Assembly: GCA_038230215.1 (NCBI GenBank)
Contig: JBBRNR010000004.1
Span: forward strand, 62,001-126,000
Source: DASVRZ01 sp038230215
Lineage (GTDB): Bacteria; Verrucomicrobiota; Verrucomicrobiia; Chthoniobacterales; DASVRZ01
DNA length: 64,000 bases
Reading direction: 5' to 3'
Part shown: piece by piece, positions 8,357 through 16,865 of the stretch
Layout of the letters: each line of letters opens with the position of its first letter
Numbering within the stretch: position 1 is the first letter of the stretch
Notes under the pieces: generated by a model
What the model saw: the letters and a program-made list of their open reading frames with translations, nothing else
Databases searched by the model: none
What the model was told of the DNA's origin: nothing
Program-made: the position numbers and the translations under genes

Positions 8357-9403
8357 TCATCCAGCATCTTGTCGACGCACTAATCGGCCCAACGCGGGAA
8401 ACCCATCTTGCTGCCACGCCGGCTGAGGAAATTGCATTTGTCCGACTACGCAAAGACGCGACGCGCCGATGGATTCGAGTTTGATTTTATTCTCTGGAGA
8501 AAAGGGCCAGATGCCCAGCGTGCTAACACTGGGGGCCAGCTCCCCCATCTCGGGAATTTCTGAAAAAACCTGCAGGCTCACATGCCGGTGCAGGCAACTC
8601 AATGGAGGCGTGGTTTTTTGCCGATTCAACTGCACTCCCCAGACGGGTTCGCCCGTGCTCAGCCAAAGGCGATTTTCCTCGTATTCGACCGTTTTCCACT
8701 CTACCGACAAACGCCAGCGCGCCACACTTGCGGCATCCTCGAAGCTTAACGCTGCCGTGGGATTTCCCCTCACATAACGCTCCAACTCCGCCGCCAGCCG
8801 GGTTCCATATTCCCCGGCATCGAGCGACTCGTGAAGCCAGACGATCTGCGCGGAGAGGCACCCCATTTGATCGTAGAGACAGATATCGTGCGACAGTGGC
8901 TGCACGCTGGAGAAATCCGCATCCGAAAAAATCACAGCTCCACTCCAGCGATGGCCATAGCCCGCAAAAATCTGGCCAAATTTCATGGCGCTACGAAACT
9001 TCTCCACTGTCGAATCGCTCCCAAAAACCACCACGGCATCCGCCTTTTCCAGCCAGCTCGGAGGCAGTGTCGCTGACACTTCGACTAACACACGCAGCGA
9101 CTCCGGCAAGGAGTTTACAAACTCCTCAAAACGCGGCAACCCGACACGGGGCGTTTTACACCAGTTCAGACTGCCCAGAATCAGGCCTCGGACCAGCGAT
9201 TGCATTCCAGCCATGGCCGTGTTGGCACTAATAATGTGCAAAAGTCGTCGCGGCGGCAGAGCGGCTCCCCTTTCCAGCGCGTCCTCCGAGCCGAGTTCCA
9301 GTCGAATCAGTTCCAGCAACGCAGCCTCATTTCCGAAGTCGCCCATCTCAGGAAATTGCGCGACGATCGGCGCCAGCATTGCTACTTTCTCGCGCGTCGT
9401 CAT
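8357..9403 (-). CDS. LuxC-like acyl-CoA / acyl-protein reductase
   Basis: 348 residues from the ATG at 9403, chosen because it overlaps the upstream gene's stop as ATGA; a longer frame to 9436 exists. LLHIISANTAMAGMQSLVRG (about 55-74) matches the LuxC nucleotide-binding region. DAVVVFGSDSTVEKFR and YDQMGCLSAQ follow, the latter with the likely catalytic cysteine of the aldehyde-dehydrogenase-like fold. LuxC reduces an activated fatty acyl group to a fatty aldehyde with NADPH. Its partner LuxE is directly upstream and overlapping. No luxA/B genes are in the window, so bioluminescence is not implied; the aldehyde may feed a lipid pathway. Confidence 0.8.
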   Translation of the reverse strand: MTTREKVAMLAPIVAQFPEMGDFGNEAALLELIRLELGSEDALERGAALPPRRLLHIISANTAMAGMQSLVRGLILGSLNWCKTPRVGLPRFEEFVNSLPESLRVLVEVSATLPPSWLEKADAVVVFGSDSTVEKFRSAMKFGQIFAGYGHRWSGAVIFSDADFSSVQPLSHDICLYDQMGCLSAQIVWLHESLDAGEYGTRLAAELERYVRGNPTAALSFEDAASVARWRLSVEWKTVEYEENRLWLSTGEPVWGVQLNRQKTTPPLSCLHRHVSLQVFSEIPEMGELAPSVSTLGIWPFSPENKIKLESIGASRLCVVGQMQFPQPAWQQDGFPALGRLVRRQDAG

Positions 9404-10410
9404 CCGTTGAGTTGGTCGTCCGCGCTTCGGGAGCAACCCCGTGCCAGCGCAGTCGGATCACGGCCGATGAGAATGAAACCCGACTCCTGCCGCACAGCCA
9501 TATCCTCCGTCTGAATGGCCAAAACCGAGCCGACATTGGCGAGGTCGAAGAGTTGCAGAATTCCCGTTTCTCCAACTGCGACTTCAAGGCCCTTCAGCGG
9601 ATGCACCACGCGGTGACGAATCCACGGGCCGGAACGATGCGAACGCCCAAGGCCATGCGTGTAAAACTGGGAGGAAAGTTCTGTCATACCGTATTCGTTG
9701 AGAATCGCATCGGACTCGACTGCAAAAAACTCCGACAGTTGCCGGTAAAAATCTTCCTTGGACACGCTTCGTCCACTGCCCTTGTAACCGCCCGTTTCCA
9801 GAATGCGGCTGCCGGAAGGCAATGTTAGAAGCGAGATGGATTTTTCCATCAGATTGAAGAAGGCCAGCGCGGTTCCTAACAAGAGGACGGGCTGGATTCC
9901 GAGATCGTCGCGCAGACGTTTTTCCTCCAGCACTCCGCCATTCATATAAAAGGAACCCGACGCATTTTTGACCAGCCGTCCCATCATATAACTCAAAGAC
10001 GAATGCGTCGTTTCGTCCGGGGACGGTGTTAGCACAAACTTCGGGAAATGATTCACTTTCAAAGCACTCCAGCCCGCCTGAATGGCGGCATCGTAAAGTG
10101 TTAGATCGCGAAAATAATGGCTGCCATATCCCTCACCGGTCGTGCCGCTAGTACGAAACTCGCGCACAGCCATATCTACCGAAAAAGTGGTGAGTCGTGA
10201 AGACTTGAATGCCTGCTGCGGCACGGCCGGAATTTTCGTCCAATCATGAAGTTTTTCCCCCACTCCACGCAGGCGGCAGAATCGCTGATACGGCGCATTC
10301 TCATTGAACTGAAATGCGTGAATCTCCAGCGCCAATTCCTCGAAAGCCCCCTCACCTTTCTGGATAAAACTTAGCACTGCTTGCTTTAGTTTTTCGTAGT
10401 CGCCGGACAT
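9400..10410 (-). CDS. LuxE-like acyl-protein synthetase (acyltransferase)
   Basis: 336 residues from ATG at 10410 (MSGDYEKLKQAVLSF), which overlaps the M23 stop by one base (TGATG); a longer upstream frame is the shadow of that gene. FRTSGTTGEGYGSHY (about 99-113) is the adenylate-forming signature, and NEYGMTELSSQFY and LETGGYKGSGRSV are typical of LuxE and coenzyme F390 synthetase-type acyl-activating enzymes. LuxE activates a fatty acid as acyl-AMP, then carries it as a thioester to LuxC. The stop (9402-9400) overlaps the luxC start, which supports a two-subunit fatty acid reductase. The usual acyl-accepting Cys is near the C-terminus; GCSRS is the only candidate there. Confidence 0.8.
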   Translation of the reverse strand: MSGDYEKLKQAVLSFIQKGEGAFEELALEIHAFQFNENAPYQRFCRLRGVGEKLHDWTKIPAVPQQAFKSSRLTTFSVDMAVREFRTSGTTGEGYGSHYFRDLTLYDAAIQAGWSALKVNHFPKFVLTPSPDETTHSSLSYMMGRLVKNASGSFYMNGGVLEEKRLRDDLGIQPVLLLGTALAFFNLMEKSISLLTLPSGSRILETGGYKGSGRSVSKEDFYRQLSEFFAVESDAILNEYGMTELSSQFYTHGLGRSHRSGPWIRHRVVHPLKGLEVAVGETGILQLFDLANVGSVLAIQTEDMAVRQESGFILIGRDPTALARGCSRSADDQLNG

Positions 10411-11411
10411 CAGTTTCCCCCAAACAAAGCCAGATACTTCAAGCCCTCCGAGGTGAGTCTCAATGTTTTCCCAGAGCCTTGCAGATAACCTTTGGTATAG
10501 AGCCCTACCGGTGCCGTGGTGGGTCGCGCCCAAGAGGCGACCGGGACTGTTATGACTTGCTCCAGCCCTGTGATTTTCACCGGCAAACCCGAGCGCAGAA
10601 ACGAAATCTCCGCTGCTTGTCCCGAACGGTAACCTTGCGACATCCACGGATATCTGCGGGCCAGTTCGACCGGTCCGGGCGCGGGGACTTTGACTCGATA
10701 GAAGACGTCTTCTTTGGTTAGGAATGCGGGAATGGTTAGCGAGTTGTCCTGATGCGACTTGATGAGGAAACTACCAACATCGATTCCGGCGAGATTGATT
10801 CCATTGTAAATTCCATGCGGATTGGGCTCGCCTTTGAAATGAGCGGAATGCCAGGCGTCGAAGTTATTGGTTAGAAGCAGATTGATCTCGAAGTGAACAT
10901 GGGCGCGAACAATATCGATGCCGTCGCCGGTGAAACCTAGCAATCCGATGGTTTGCCCGTGACTTACAGCGTCTCCAGCCCTCACATCCGCCCGGTTGAG
11001 GTGGGCGTAAAGCGAGTAATACGAACAGCCATCCCAGTCGTGCCGAATAACAATATAGCGACCATAGTTAGAAGCTCCGGGTCGCTCATTTACATACATT
11101 ACCACGCCGTCGGCGACGCTTCTAACCAAGTCCTGTGGCCTGCCTTTTTCATCACGATGCAGCGGCTTGATGTCCACGCCCTCGTGCATCCTCTTAAAAA
11201 TAATTCCCTCGCTCGTCCGCACAGGATCGCGCACAAAACCGTATTGCCCGCCCTGCCAGGGATAGGAGATCGCGCCCTCGAAGTTGCGCTGGACATATTG
11301 ATAGAAGTCCGCGCCGCCGCTGTGATAAATTGCATCATTTTCCGTAGGCATAACCAAGTCGATGGCGCGAGCGGTCAGCATGGTTAAGAAAAAGAAAAGG
11401 ACGAGTTTCAT
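10410..11411 (-). CDS. secreted M23 (LytM-type) peptidase
   Basis: 333 residues. A hydrophobic signal peptide (MKLVLFFFLTMLTARA) ends near residue 16. The zinc site is complete: HEGVD (His76, Asp80), YAHL (His137) and HVHFE (His171, His173). GRYIVIRH and GDAVSHGQTIGLLGFTGDG are typical of the beta-sheet core. The C-terminal 120 residues form an extra domain of unknown role. M23 enzymes cut peptide cross-bridges of peptidoglycan or, as degenerate forms, regulate amidases; here the site looks intact. The gene follows the ABC ATPase by one base and leads into luxE by overlap, so they are one operon. Confidence 0.85.
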   Translation of the reverse strand: MKLVLFFFLTMLTARAIDLVMPTENDAIYHSGGADFYQYVQRNFEGAISYPWQGGQYGFVRDPVRTSEGIIFKRMHEGVDIKPLHRDEKGRPQDLVRSVADGVVMYVNERPGASNYGRYIVIRHDWDGCSYYSLYAHLNRADVRAGDAVSHGQTIGLLGFTGDGIDIVRAHVHFEINLLLTNNFDAWHSAHFKGEPNPHGIYNGINLAGIDVGSFLIKSHQDNSLTIPAFLTKEDVFYRVKVPAPGPVELARRYPWMSQGYRSGQAAEISFLRSGLPVKITGLEQVITVPVASWARPTTAPVGLYTKGYLQGSGKTLRLTSEGLKYLALFGGN

Positions 11412-11412
11412 T

Positions 11413-12132
11413 TCACTCTCCGACCAGCTCGAGAAACACTTTTTCCAGCGCGCCTTTTTCGGAGTTGAGTCCCTTTAATTCCTCGACGGTGCCAAGCGCG
11501 ATGACCTGCCCGTGATTGATGATGGCAACCCGGTCCGCGACTTCCTCGGCGACGCTGAGTTGATGCGTCGAAAGAAAAATCGTCGTGCCGGCTGCGGAGC
11601 GTTTTTTGAGTTCCTGCTTCACGATGGCGGCGTGTCGCGGATCGAGGCCGACCATCGGTTCGTCGATGATGATTACTTTTGGATCGTGCAGCAGGGCGGA
11701 GGAAATCACGACGCGCTGACGCGTGCCGTGGCTGAGATTCTCGATGAGCTGGTCGCGGTGCTCATTGAGATGAAACTGCTCGAAAAGCGCCTCTGTTTTT
11801 TCGCGAATGGACGCGCGATCCATCAGGAAAAGCTCTCCCACGAAACGCATGAACTCGACCGGAGTCAGCTTGTCGTAGAGAAACGGGAAATCCGGCACGT
11901 AGGCCACTATTTTTTTCGCTTCGGCGGGATCAATCTTCACATCGAAGCCGCCAACAATGGCGCGCCCGGAGGTGGGTTTGAGCAGGCCTGCGAGCATTTT
12001 GATCGTGGTAGTTTTGCCCGCAGCGTTCGGACCGAGAAAAGCGAAAAATTCCCCCTGCGGAATGTCCAGATCGATTCCGCGCACCGCCTCCAACTGGCCA
12101 TAATTGCGGGTGAGCCCCTCGATCCGTATCAT
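11413..12132 (-). CDS. ABC transporter ATP-binding protein
   Basis: 239 residues from ATG at 12132 (MIRIEGLTRNYG); an extension to 12168 has no support. Walker A is GPNAAGKTTTIKML (about 34-47), signature LSHGTRQRVVISSALL, Walker B VIIIDEPMVGLDP and switch STHQLSVAEEVADRV. It resembles the CcmA/NatA group of ATPases that energise ABC-2 permeases. No permease is adjacent, and the next gene downstream is the M23 peptidase one base away, so the membrane partner is unknown. Substrate cannot be stated. Confidence 0.88.
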   Translation of the reverse strand: MIRIEGLTRNYGQLEAVRGIDLDIPQGEFFAFLGPNAAGKTTTIKMLAGLLKPTSGRAIVGGFDVKIDPAEAKKIVAYVPDFPFLYDKLTPVEFMRFVGELFLMDRASIREKTEALFEQFHLNEHRDQLIENLSHGTRQRVVISSALLHDPKVIIIDEPMVGLDPRHAAIVKQELKKRSAAGTTIFLSTHQLSVAEEVADRVAIINHGQVIALGTVEELKGLNSEKGALEKVFLELVGE

Positions 12133-12213
12133 TCCGGGAAGACTTCGCCCTAAGTCCCGTCGAATCAAGTCTGCGGACCAAAAATAAAGTCGACATCTGC
12201 AAAAAAACTTGCT

Positions 12214-12241
12214 TGCGCGCCTTTTGTTTTAGTTCATAGTC
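12214..12241 (+). promoter_or_regulatory. possible tRNA-Gly promoter
   Basis: TTGCGC (12214-12219) and CATAGT (about 12236-12241) are separated by 16 bases, about 20 bases before the tRNA start. The match is weak but the position is right. Confidence 0.3.
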
Positions 12242-12259
12242 CTGCTCTGCTAAAACAAA

Positions 12260-12334
12260 GCGGGCGTAGCTCAGTGGTAGAGCACTTCCTTGCCAAGGAA
12301 GACGTCGAGAGTTCGAATCTCTTCGCCCGCTCCA
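12260..12334 (+). tRNA. tRNA-Gly (anticodon GCC)
   Basis: A full cloverleaf can be drawn. The acceptor GCGGGCG (12260-12266) pairs with CGCCCGC (12324-12330). The D arm has AGCTCAGTGGTAGAGC, the anticodon stem CTTCC-TTGCCAA-GGAAG gives anticodon GCC, and the T arm GAGAGTTCGAATCTC is canonical. The CCA end (12332-12334) is encoded. Confidence 0.97.
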
Positions 12335-12356
12335 TTCTCCTTGAGAATGGGTTTCG
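12332..12356 (+). terminator. hairpin after tRNA-Gly
   Basis: CCATTCTC-CTT-GAGAATGG (12332-12350) forms an 8-bp stem that begins at the tRNA CCA end and is followed by GTTTCG. It is a likely 3' end signal for the tRNA transcript, although its T-tract is short. Confidence 0.5.
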
Positions 12357-12425
12357 ACTTGAATGCAAAAAACAGCCAGAAGAGCCGTTTTTACATGCGA
12401 GTTTGAGTCGAATCTGACGACGGAA

Positions 12426-14030
12426 TTATTCCATGCCGTGGGCGAGAACGGCGCGCAGAAAGCCCTTGAAAAGCGGGTGCGGCGAGGTCGGCTTGCTGCG
12501 GAACTCGGGGTGGTATTGGCAGGCGAGAAAGAAGGGCTCGCTCGGGAGTTCCATCATTTCCACGAGATCGCCGTCGGGCGACGTGCCGGAAATGACGTAG
12601 CCTTTTGCCAGCAATTGTTCGCGGTAATGCATGTTGAACTCGTAGCGATGGCGATGGCGCTCGAAGATTTTGTTCGTGCCATAGACTTTCTCGGCAAGCG
12701 TGCCGGATGCGATTTCGGTGGGCCATGTGCCGAGTCGCATGGAGCCACCCTTGTCTGTGACGTCTTTTTGTTCCTCCAGCAAACAAATGACCGGATTTTT
12801 ACAATCTTTATCAAACTCCGTGCTGTTCGCGTCCTCCAAGCCAACGACATTGCGAGCAAACTCGATTGTGGCGACCTGCATTCCCAGGCAAAGGCCGAGA
12901 TAGGGTAAATGATTCTCTCGAGCGAAGCGGGTGGCCTGGATTTTTCCCTCGACGCCACGGTCTCCGAAGCCACCAGGAATAATGACGCCGGCGACGCCGC
13001 TGAGGATTTCATCTGCTCCGTCGGATTCGATGTCCTCGGCGTCCACTTTGAGAAGATCGACCCCGCAATCCTGGCTGGCAGCGGCGATGGTGAGCGACTC
13101 GTAAATGGATTTGTAGGCGTCCTGCAAGTCGATGTATTTGCCGACGATGGCAACCTTCACGCGCTTGCGGGGATAAATGACGCGCTGGACGAATTTCTTC
13201 CAATCGGCCATTTCCGCCTGAGGAGTTTTCAGGTCGAGCAACTGGCAGACAGTCTCGTCCAGTTTTTCCTGTTGGAGCATGAGCGGAAGTTCGTAAATGG
13301 AATGATCCACGTCGCGGACTTCAATGACGGCCTTGCGCGGGACGTTGCAGAAAAGAGCCAGTTTCTCTCGAACTTCGTCGCCGAGTGGGAGTTCCGTGCG
13401 ACAGAGGAGAACTTGGGGTTGGATGCCGATTTCGCGCAGCTTGGCGATGCTTTGCTGGCTCGGCTTGGTCTTCAATTCCCCCGCGGCCTTGATGTATGGC
13501 ACGAGTGTGACGTGCATGAAAACGACGTTTTGCGGGCCGACTTCGAGTGCAAATTGTCGGATCGCTTCAAGAAATGGCAGACCTTCGATGTCGCCTGTGG
13601 TGCCGCCGATTTCCGTAATGATCACGTCGCACGGCTGGACGGCCGCAAGCCGGTAGATGCGGGCCTTGATTTCGTCGGTAATGTGCGGGATGACCTGGAC
13701 GGTTTTACCGAGGTAATCGCCGCGACGTTCCTTACCGAGGACAGTCTCATAGACCTGGCCGCTGGTAACGTTGTTGGCGCGGGTAAGGACCGTATTGGTG
13801 AAGCGCTCGTAGTGTCCCAAATCGAGATCGGTCTCGGCACCGTCGTCCAAAACATAGACCTCGCCATGCTGAAATGGGTTCATCGTTCCAGGATCGACGT
13901 TCAGATAGGGATCGAATTTTTGCAGGGACACCTTGAGTCCGCGATGCTCCAGCAAAGTGCCGAGCGAAGCCGCCGCCAAACCCTTGCCCAAAGAACTGAC
14001 CACACCACCTGTAACGAAGATATATTTCAT
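12426..14030 (-). CDS. pyrG: CTP synthase
   Basis: 534 residues, the usual length. The N-terminal synthetase domain starts FVTGGVVSSLGKGLAAASLG (about 5-24) and includes GGTTGDIEGLPFLEA. The C-terminal glutamine amidotransferase has GGFGDRGVEGK and the nucleophile in GLCLGMQ, with YHPEF near the end supplying the His/Glu pair. The enzyme makes CTP from UTP, ATP and glutamine in the cytosol. It lies upstream of kdsB, which consumes CTP, but that may be chance; the two are 55 bases from each other with kdsB first in the transcription direction. Confidence 0.98.
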   Translation of the reverse strand: MKYIFVTGGVVSSLGKGLAAASLGTLLEHRGLKVSLQKFDPYLNVDPGTMNPFQHGEVYVLDDGAETDLDLGHYERFTNTVLTRANNVTSGQVYETVLGKERRGDYLGKTVQVIPHITDEIKARIYRLAAVQPCDVIITEIGGTTGDIEGLPFLEAIRQFALEVGPQNVVFMHVTLVPYIKAAGELKTKPSQQSIAKLREIGIQPQVLLCRTELPLGDEVREKLALFCNVPRKAVIEVRDVDHSIYELPLMLQQEKLDETVCQLLDLKTPQAEMADWKKFVQRVIYPRKRVKVAIVGKYIDLQDAYKSIYESLTIAAASQDCGVDLLKVDAEDIESDGADEILSGVAGVIIPGGFGDRGVEGKIQATRFARENHLPYLGLCLGMQVATIEFARNVVGLEDANSTEFDKDCKNPVICLLEEQKDVTDKGGSMRLGTWPTEIASGTLAEKVYGTNKIFERHRHRYEFNMHYREQLLAKGYVISGTSPDGDLVEMMELPSEPFFLACQYHPEFRSKPTSPHPLFKGFLRAVLAHGME

Positions 14031-14085
14031 AAAAGCAGCACCTTAAATGCTCTATCGATCCGGCAAGTTCAAGCCATTCCCGGGT

Positions 14086-14820
14086 TTATCTGCTCCAACC
14101 CAAGGTGCGCTCGACGACGGCCACATCCTCGGGACAATCCACGCCCTGCGCCTCGTGTTCGGTGATGAGAACCCGGATGCGTGCGCCGTTTTCGAGGCCG
14201 CGAAGCTGCTCGAGTTGCTCGACTTTTTCGAGGGTGGATTGGGGCCAGCGCACAAATTGCAGGAGAAACTTCCGCTGGTAACCGTAAATGCCTTGATGCC
14301 GGTAAACGACCGGACTTGCACCCAGATCGCGCTGATACGGGATGCGGCTGCGCGAGAAATAAAGCGCGTCGCCATTCTTCGCGAGAACGACTTTGACAAC
14401 ATTCGGATTATCCAGTGCGGCGAGATCAGAAATGACCGTGGCAGCGGTGACCATCTCGGGGGCCTTTTTGGCGGCGAGAGCGCGGGCGAGGCGATCGATC
14501 AAGGCCGGATCGATGAGCGGTTCGTCGCCTTGGATATTTAACACGGCGTCTGTGCCCCGAAGGTTTTTGGCGACCTCTGCCAAACGGTCGCTGCCGCTCG
14601 GGTGATCGTGGCGCGTCATCGCCACCTCGGCTCCGAAATCGAACGCCACTTGGGCGATGCGGATGTCGTCAGTCGCAATAATCAGCCGGTCGAGTTTTTT
14701 CGCTTTGGAACATTGCTCCCAGACTCGTTGCAGGAGGGGTTTGCCAGCGATGAGCGCAAGCGGCTTACCCGGAAAACGAGTCGAGTTCCATCGAGCTGGG
14801 ATGATTCCAGTGATGTTCAT
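14086..14820 (-). CDS. kdsB: 3-deoxy-manno-octulosonate cytidylyltransferase (CMP-KDO synthetase)
   Basis: 244 residues from ATG at 14820 (MNITGIIPARWNSTRFPGKP), which puts the nucleotide-binding motif at the N-terminus; the longer frame to 14865 is unsupported. HPSGSDRLAEVA and NIQGDEPLIDP are diagnostic KdsB motifs. The enzyme activates KDO with CTP for transfer to lipid A, so the organism makes KDO-containing LPS. The gene overlaps gmhB by 4 bases and belongs to a run rfaE1-gmhB-kdsB of inner-core genes. Confidence 0.95.
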   Translation of the reverse strand: MNITGIIPARWNSTRFPGKPLALIAGKPLLQRVWEQCSKAKKLDRLIIATDDIRIAQVAFDFGAEVAMTRHDHPSGSDRLAEVAKNLRGTDAVLNIQGDEPLIDPALIDRLARALAAKKAPEMVTAATVISDLAALDNPNVVKVVLAKNGDALYFSRSRIPYQRDLGASPVVYRHQGIYGYQRKFLLQFVRWPQSTLEKVEQLEQLRGLENGARIRVLITEHEAQGVDCPEDVAVVERTLGWSR

Positions 14821-15356
14821 TTCACCACGATCCAATCGACGGCGGCTGCGATGTCCCAGGCGCAATAATCGGGCTGGCAGTCCTGGTTTTTGCCGTAGCC
14901 CGTGGCGACCAGAATGGTGCTTAACCCGGCCGTTTTACCGCACTCGATGTCGATGGCTTTGTCGCCGATCAACCACGAACGAGTCAGATCGATATGGAAG
15001 TCGCGCGCGGCCTCCTCTATCATGCCGATCCCGGGCTTGCGGCGCGGCGTGGGGCGCTCCGGGTGATCGGCGCAGTAATAAGTCCAATCGACCAGTTGCG
15101 GCCCGATTTGCTGAAGAAATTCGTTGTGCACTTTCTCGTAGTCCTCCTCCAGAAACATCCCGCGTCCGATGCCGGACTGGTTCGTCACGATGATGGTTAG
15201 AAAGCCAGCTTTTTGCAGCCGATGGAGACTGTTCGAACTATTGGAAAACGCCCGGACTTCCTCGGTCTTGGAGCAATAACCGACCTCCTCCATGAGAGTG
15301 CCATCGCGATCGAGAAACACGGCGGGCTTCGGCGTGGCGAAGTCGGCGCGCTTCAT
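14817..15356 (-). CDS. gmhB: D-glycero-D-manno-heptose 1,7-bisphosphate 7-phosphatase
   Basis: 179 residues from ATG at 15356, preceded by GAGGG eight bases upstream; an ATG at 15434, four bases after the rfaE stop, would add 26 residues. AVFLDRDGTL (about 12-21) is the HAD nucleophile motif. VTNQSGIGRGMF and CADHPERPTPRRKPGIGM follow, and WLIGDKAIDIECGKTAG is the acidic motif. The Cys/His residues around the CADHP loop match the zinc-binding loop of GmhB, although the loop is short. It removes the C7 phosphate in ADP-heptose synthesis, between the RfaE kinase and adenylyltransferase steps. Confidence 0.9.
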   Translation of the reverse strand: MKRADFATPKPAVFLDRDGTLMEEVGYCSKTEEVRAFSNSSNSLHRLQKAGFLTIIVTNQSGIGRGMFLEEDYEKVHNEFLQQIGPQLVDWTYYCADHPERPTPRRKPGIGMIEEAARDFHIDLTRSWLIGDKAIDIECGKTAGLSTILVATGYGKNQDCQPDYCAWDIAAAVDWIVVK

Positions 15357-15438
15357 CAGATCGGCCCTCAAATTATATTGGAAGACTTGCGCGATGATTC
15401 GTTTTTTCCGGGTGAAGGATGTTTTGGGATTCATCAAA

Positions 15439-16446
15439 TCAAGGTGAATGACGCTCGAAACTGGCCAGCAATTCGGCGGGCGTGAGCGTTGCTGTGCCGA
15501 GTTTTCCCACGACCACACTGCTGGCGTGATTGGAGATTTCCGCCGCCTCGCCGGCGGTGGCGCCGGAGGCCAGCGCGAGCGTGAAGAGCGCAATGGCCGT
15601 ATCCCCTGCCCCGGAAACATCATAGACTTCCTGAGCCCGCGTCGGGATGTGAAATGGTTCGGCGTCGCGCTCAAAAAGCACCATGCCGTTCTCGCCCAAT
15701 GTGATGAGCAGATGCTGCGTATGCCATTTTTCCAGCAAGCGTTTGCTGACCTCGGAAAGCCGCGAGGACGGGGTGAAATCGAAGTCCGGATCGTTTTCCT
15801 CGATCCCGGCGCAGCGAAATGCCTCGGAGCGGTTTGGCTTGATCGCCGTGAGCGAGTTCCATTCCAATGGATTTTTCGGATTCGGATCGGCGGTGACGAT
15901 TTTCCCCGCAGCCACGATCATTTTCGTCGCCAGTGTGACAAATTCCTGGCCCAGCAAACCCTTTGCGTAGTCTTCGAAAATGACCGCGTCGATCTCGGGC
16001 AGAATCTTTTCCAGGCAACTCAACGCGTGCTCCCACTGGGCGGGCGCGGGGGCGGTCAATTGCTCGCGATCCACCCGCACCATTTGCTGCTGGCGGGCGA
16101 CAATCCGGGTTTTGACGATCGTTTTGTAGTTTTCGACCACGAACAAACAGCGCAGGTCGAGGCCCAGATCGAGCATGAGCTGGCGTAGTTGAGTTCCATG
16201 TCGATCACTACCTATGAGCCCCATCACGCAAGCTTCATTGCAAAATTCCTTGAGATTGCGCGCCACATTTGCCGCGCCGCCGGGGTAGGCCGATTCGCCG
16301 GTCACCTCGACTACCGGAACGGGAGCTTCGGGCGAAATGCGGCTCACCTTTCCCCAAATAAACTCATCGAGCATCACGTCGCCGATGACGAGGAGGCGCT
16401 TCTTGCGAAAAGACTGCAAGAGCTCCTCAATCCGTTTCATTTCCAT
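15439..16446 (-). CDS. rfaE1: D-glycero-beta-D-manno-heptose-7-phosphate kinase (RfaE domain I)
   Basis: 335 residues from ATG at 16446 (MEMKRIEELL). This is a PfkB/ribokinase fold with LVIGDVMLDEFIWG, YPGGAANVARNL (GG substrate motif), and VYDVSGAGDTAIA holding the catalytic base near residue 285. Only the kinase half of HldE is present, so the adenylyltransferase domain must be a separate gene elsewhere. It makes heptose 1,7-bisphosphate for the LPS inner core and acts right before GmhB, encoded five bases downstream. Confidence 0.93.
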   Translation of the reverse strand: MEMKRIEELLQSFRKKRLLVIGDVMLDEFIWGKVSRISPEAPVPVVEVTGESAYPGGAANVARNLKEFCNEACVMGLIGSDRHGTQLRQLMLDLGLDLRCLFVVENYKTIVKTRIVARQQQMVRVDREQLTAPAPAQWEHALSCLEKILPEIDAVIFEDYAKGLLGQEFVTLATKMIVAAGKIVTADPNPKNPLEWNSLTAIKPNRSEAFRCAGIEENDPDFDFTPSSRLSEVSKRLLEKWHTQHLLITLGENGMVLFERDAEPFHIPTRAQEVYDVSGAGDTAIALFTLALASGATAGEAAEISNHASSVVVGKLGTATLTPAELLASFERHSP

Positions 16447-16526
16447 AATGAAACAGTGTGCAAAACGGCGGGGCGATAAGTCAATCCACAAGCCGATGCG
16501 CCTCTTCCGGGCCTGCGACTTCGGGT

Positions 16527-16706
16527 TTAACGCAAAAAGCGCTTCGTTGCCAACCGACTGTATTTGTCCGGCGCGTGCAACCGGTAAGCCTCCTTCAACG
16601 CCTTAGCGGCGGAGCGATCTGATTTTTTCGCGGAACCGATGCGAGTTACATCCAAATCGCTGGGAAGGGGGGTGTTATTCAAGTGTGTGGAGCTTGTCCT
16701 AAACAT
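16527..16706 (-). CDS. small basic protein, uncertain
   Basis: A possible 59-residue protein from ATG at 16706, rich in Lys/Arg towards the C-terminus (AKKSDRSAAKALKEAYRLHAP, then TKRFLR). It has no membrane segment. It is the only plausible gene in the 370 bases between rfaE1 and lysC. I do not recognise a family. The amino-acid mix looks natural rather than a shadow frame, since no gene lies on the other strand. Confidence 0.35.
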   Translation of the reverse strand: MFRTSSTHLNNTPLPSDLDVTRIGSAKKSDRSAAKALKEAYRLHAPDKYSRLATKRFLR

Positions 16707-16865
16707 ATATCGCAAGGTGATGACCTATTGGATTTAGCAATTCTCATACGGCTGTCTAACGAAATGGAGAATGACACTAAAATGTTACATTCAGAGCCCG
16801 AGACCGGGCCGACCCGTCAAATTGCGCTGGAAAAACTCCGCGATTAGTGCAATCTCAGCGTCCCT

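Noticed and set aside
12909..14165. Plus-strand frame of 418 codons over pyrG
   Set aside because: Antisense shadow of CTP synthase, which has all its motifs on the minus strand.
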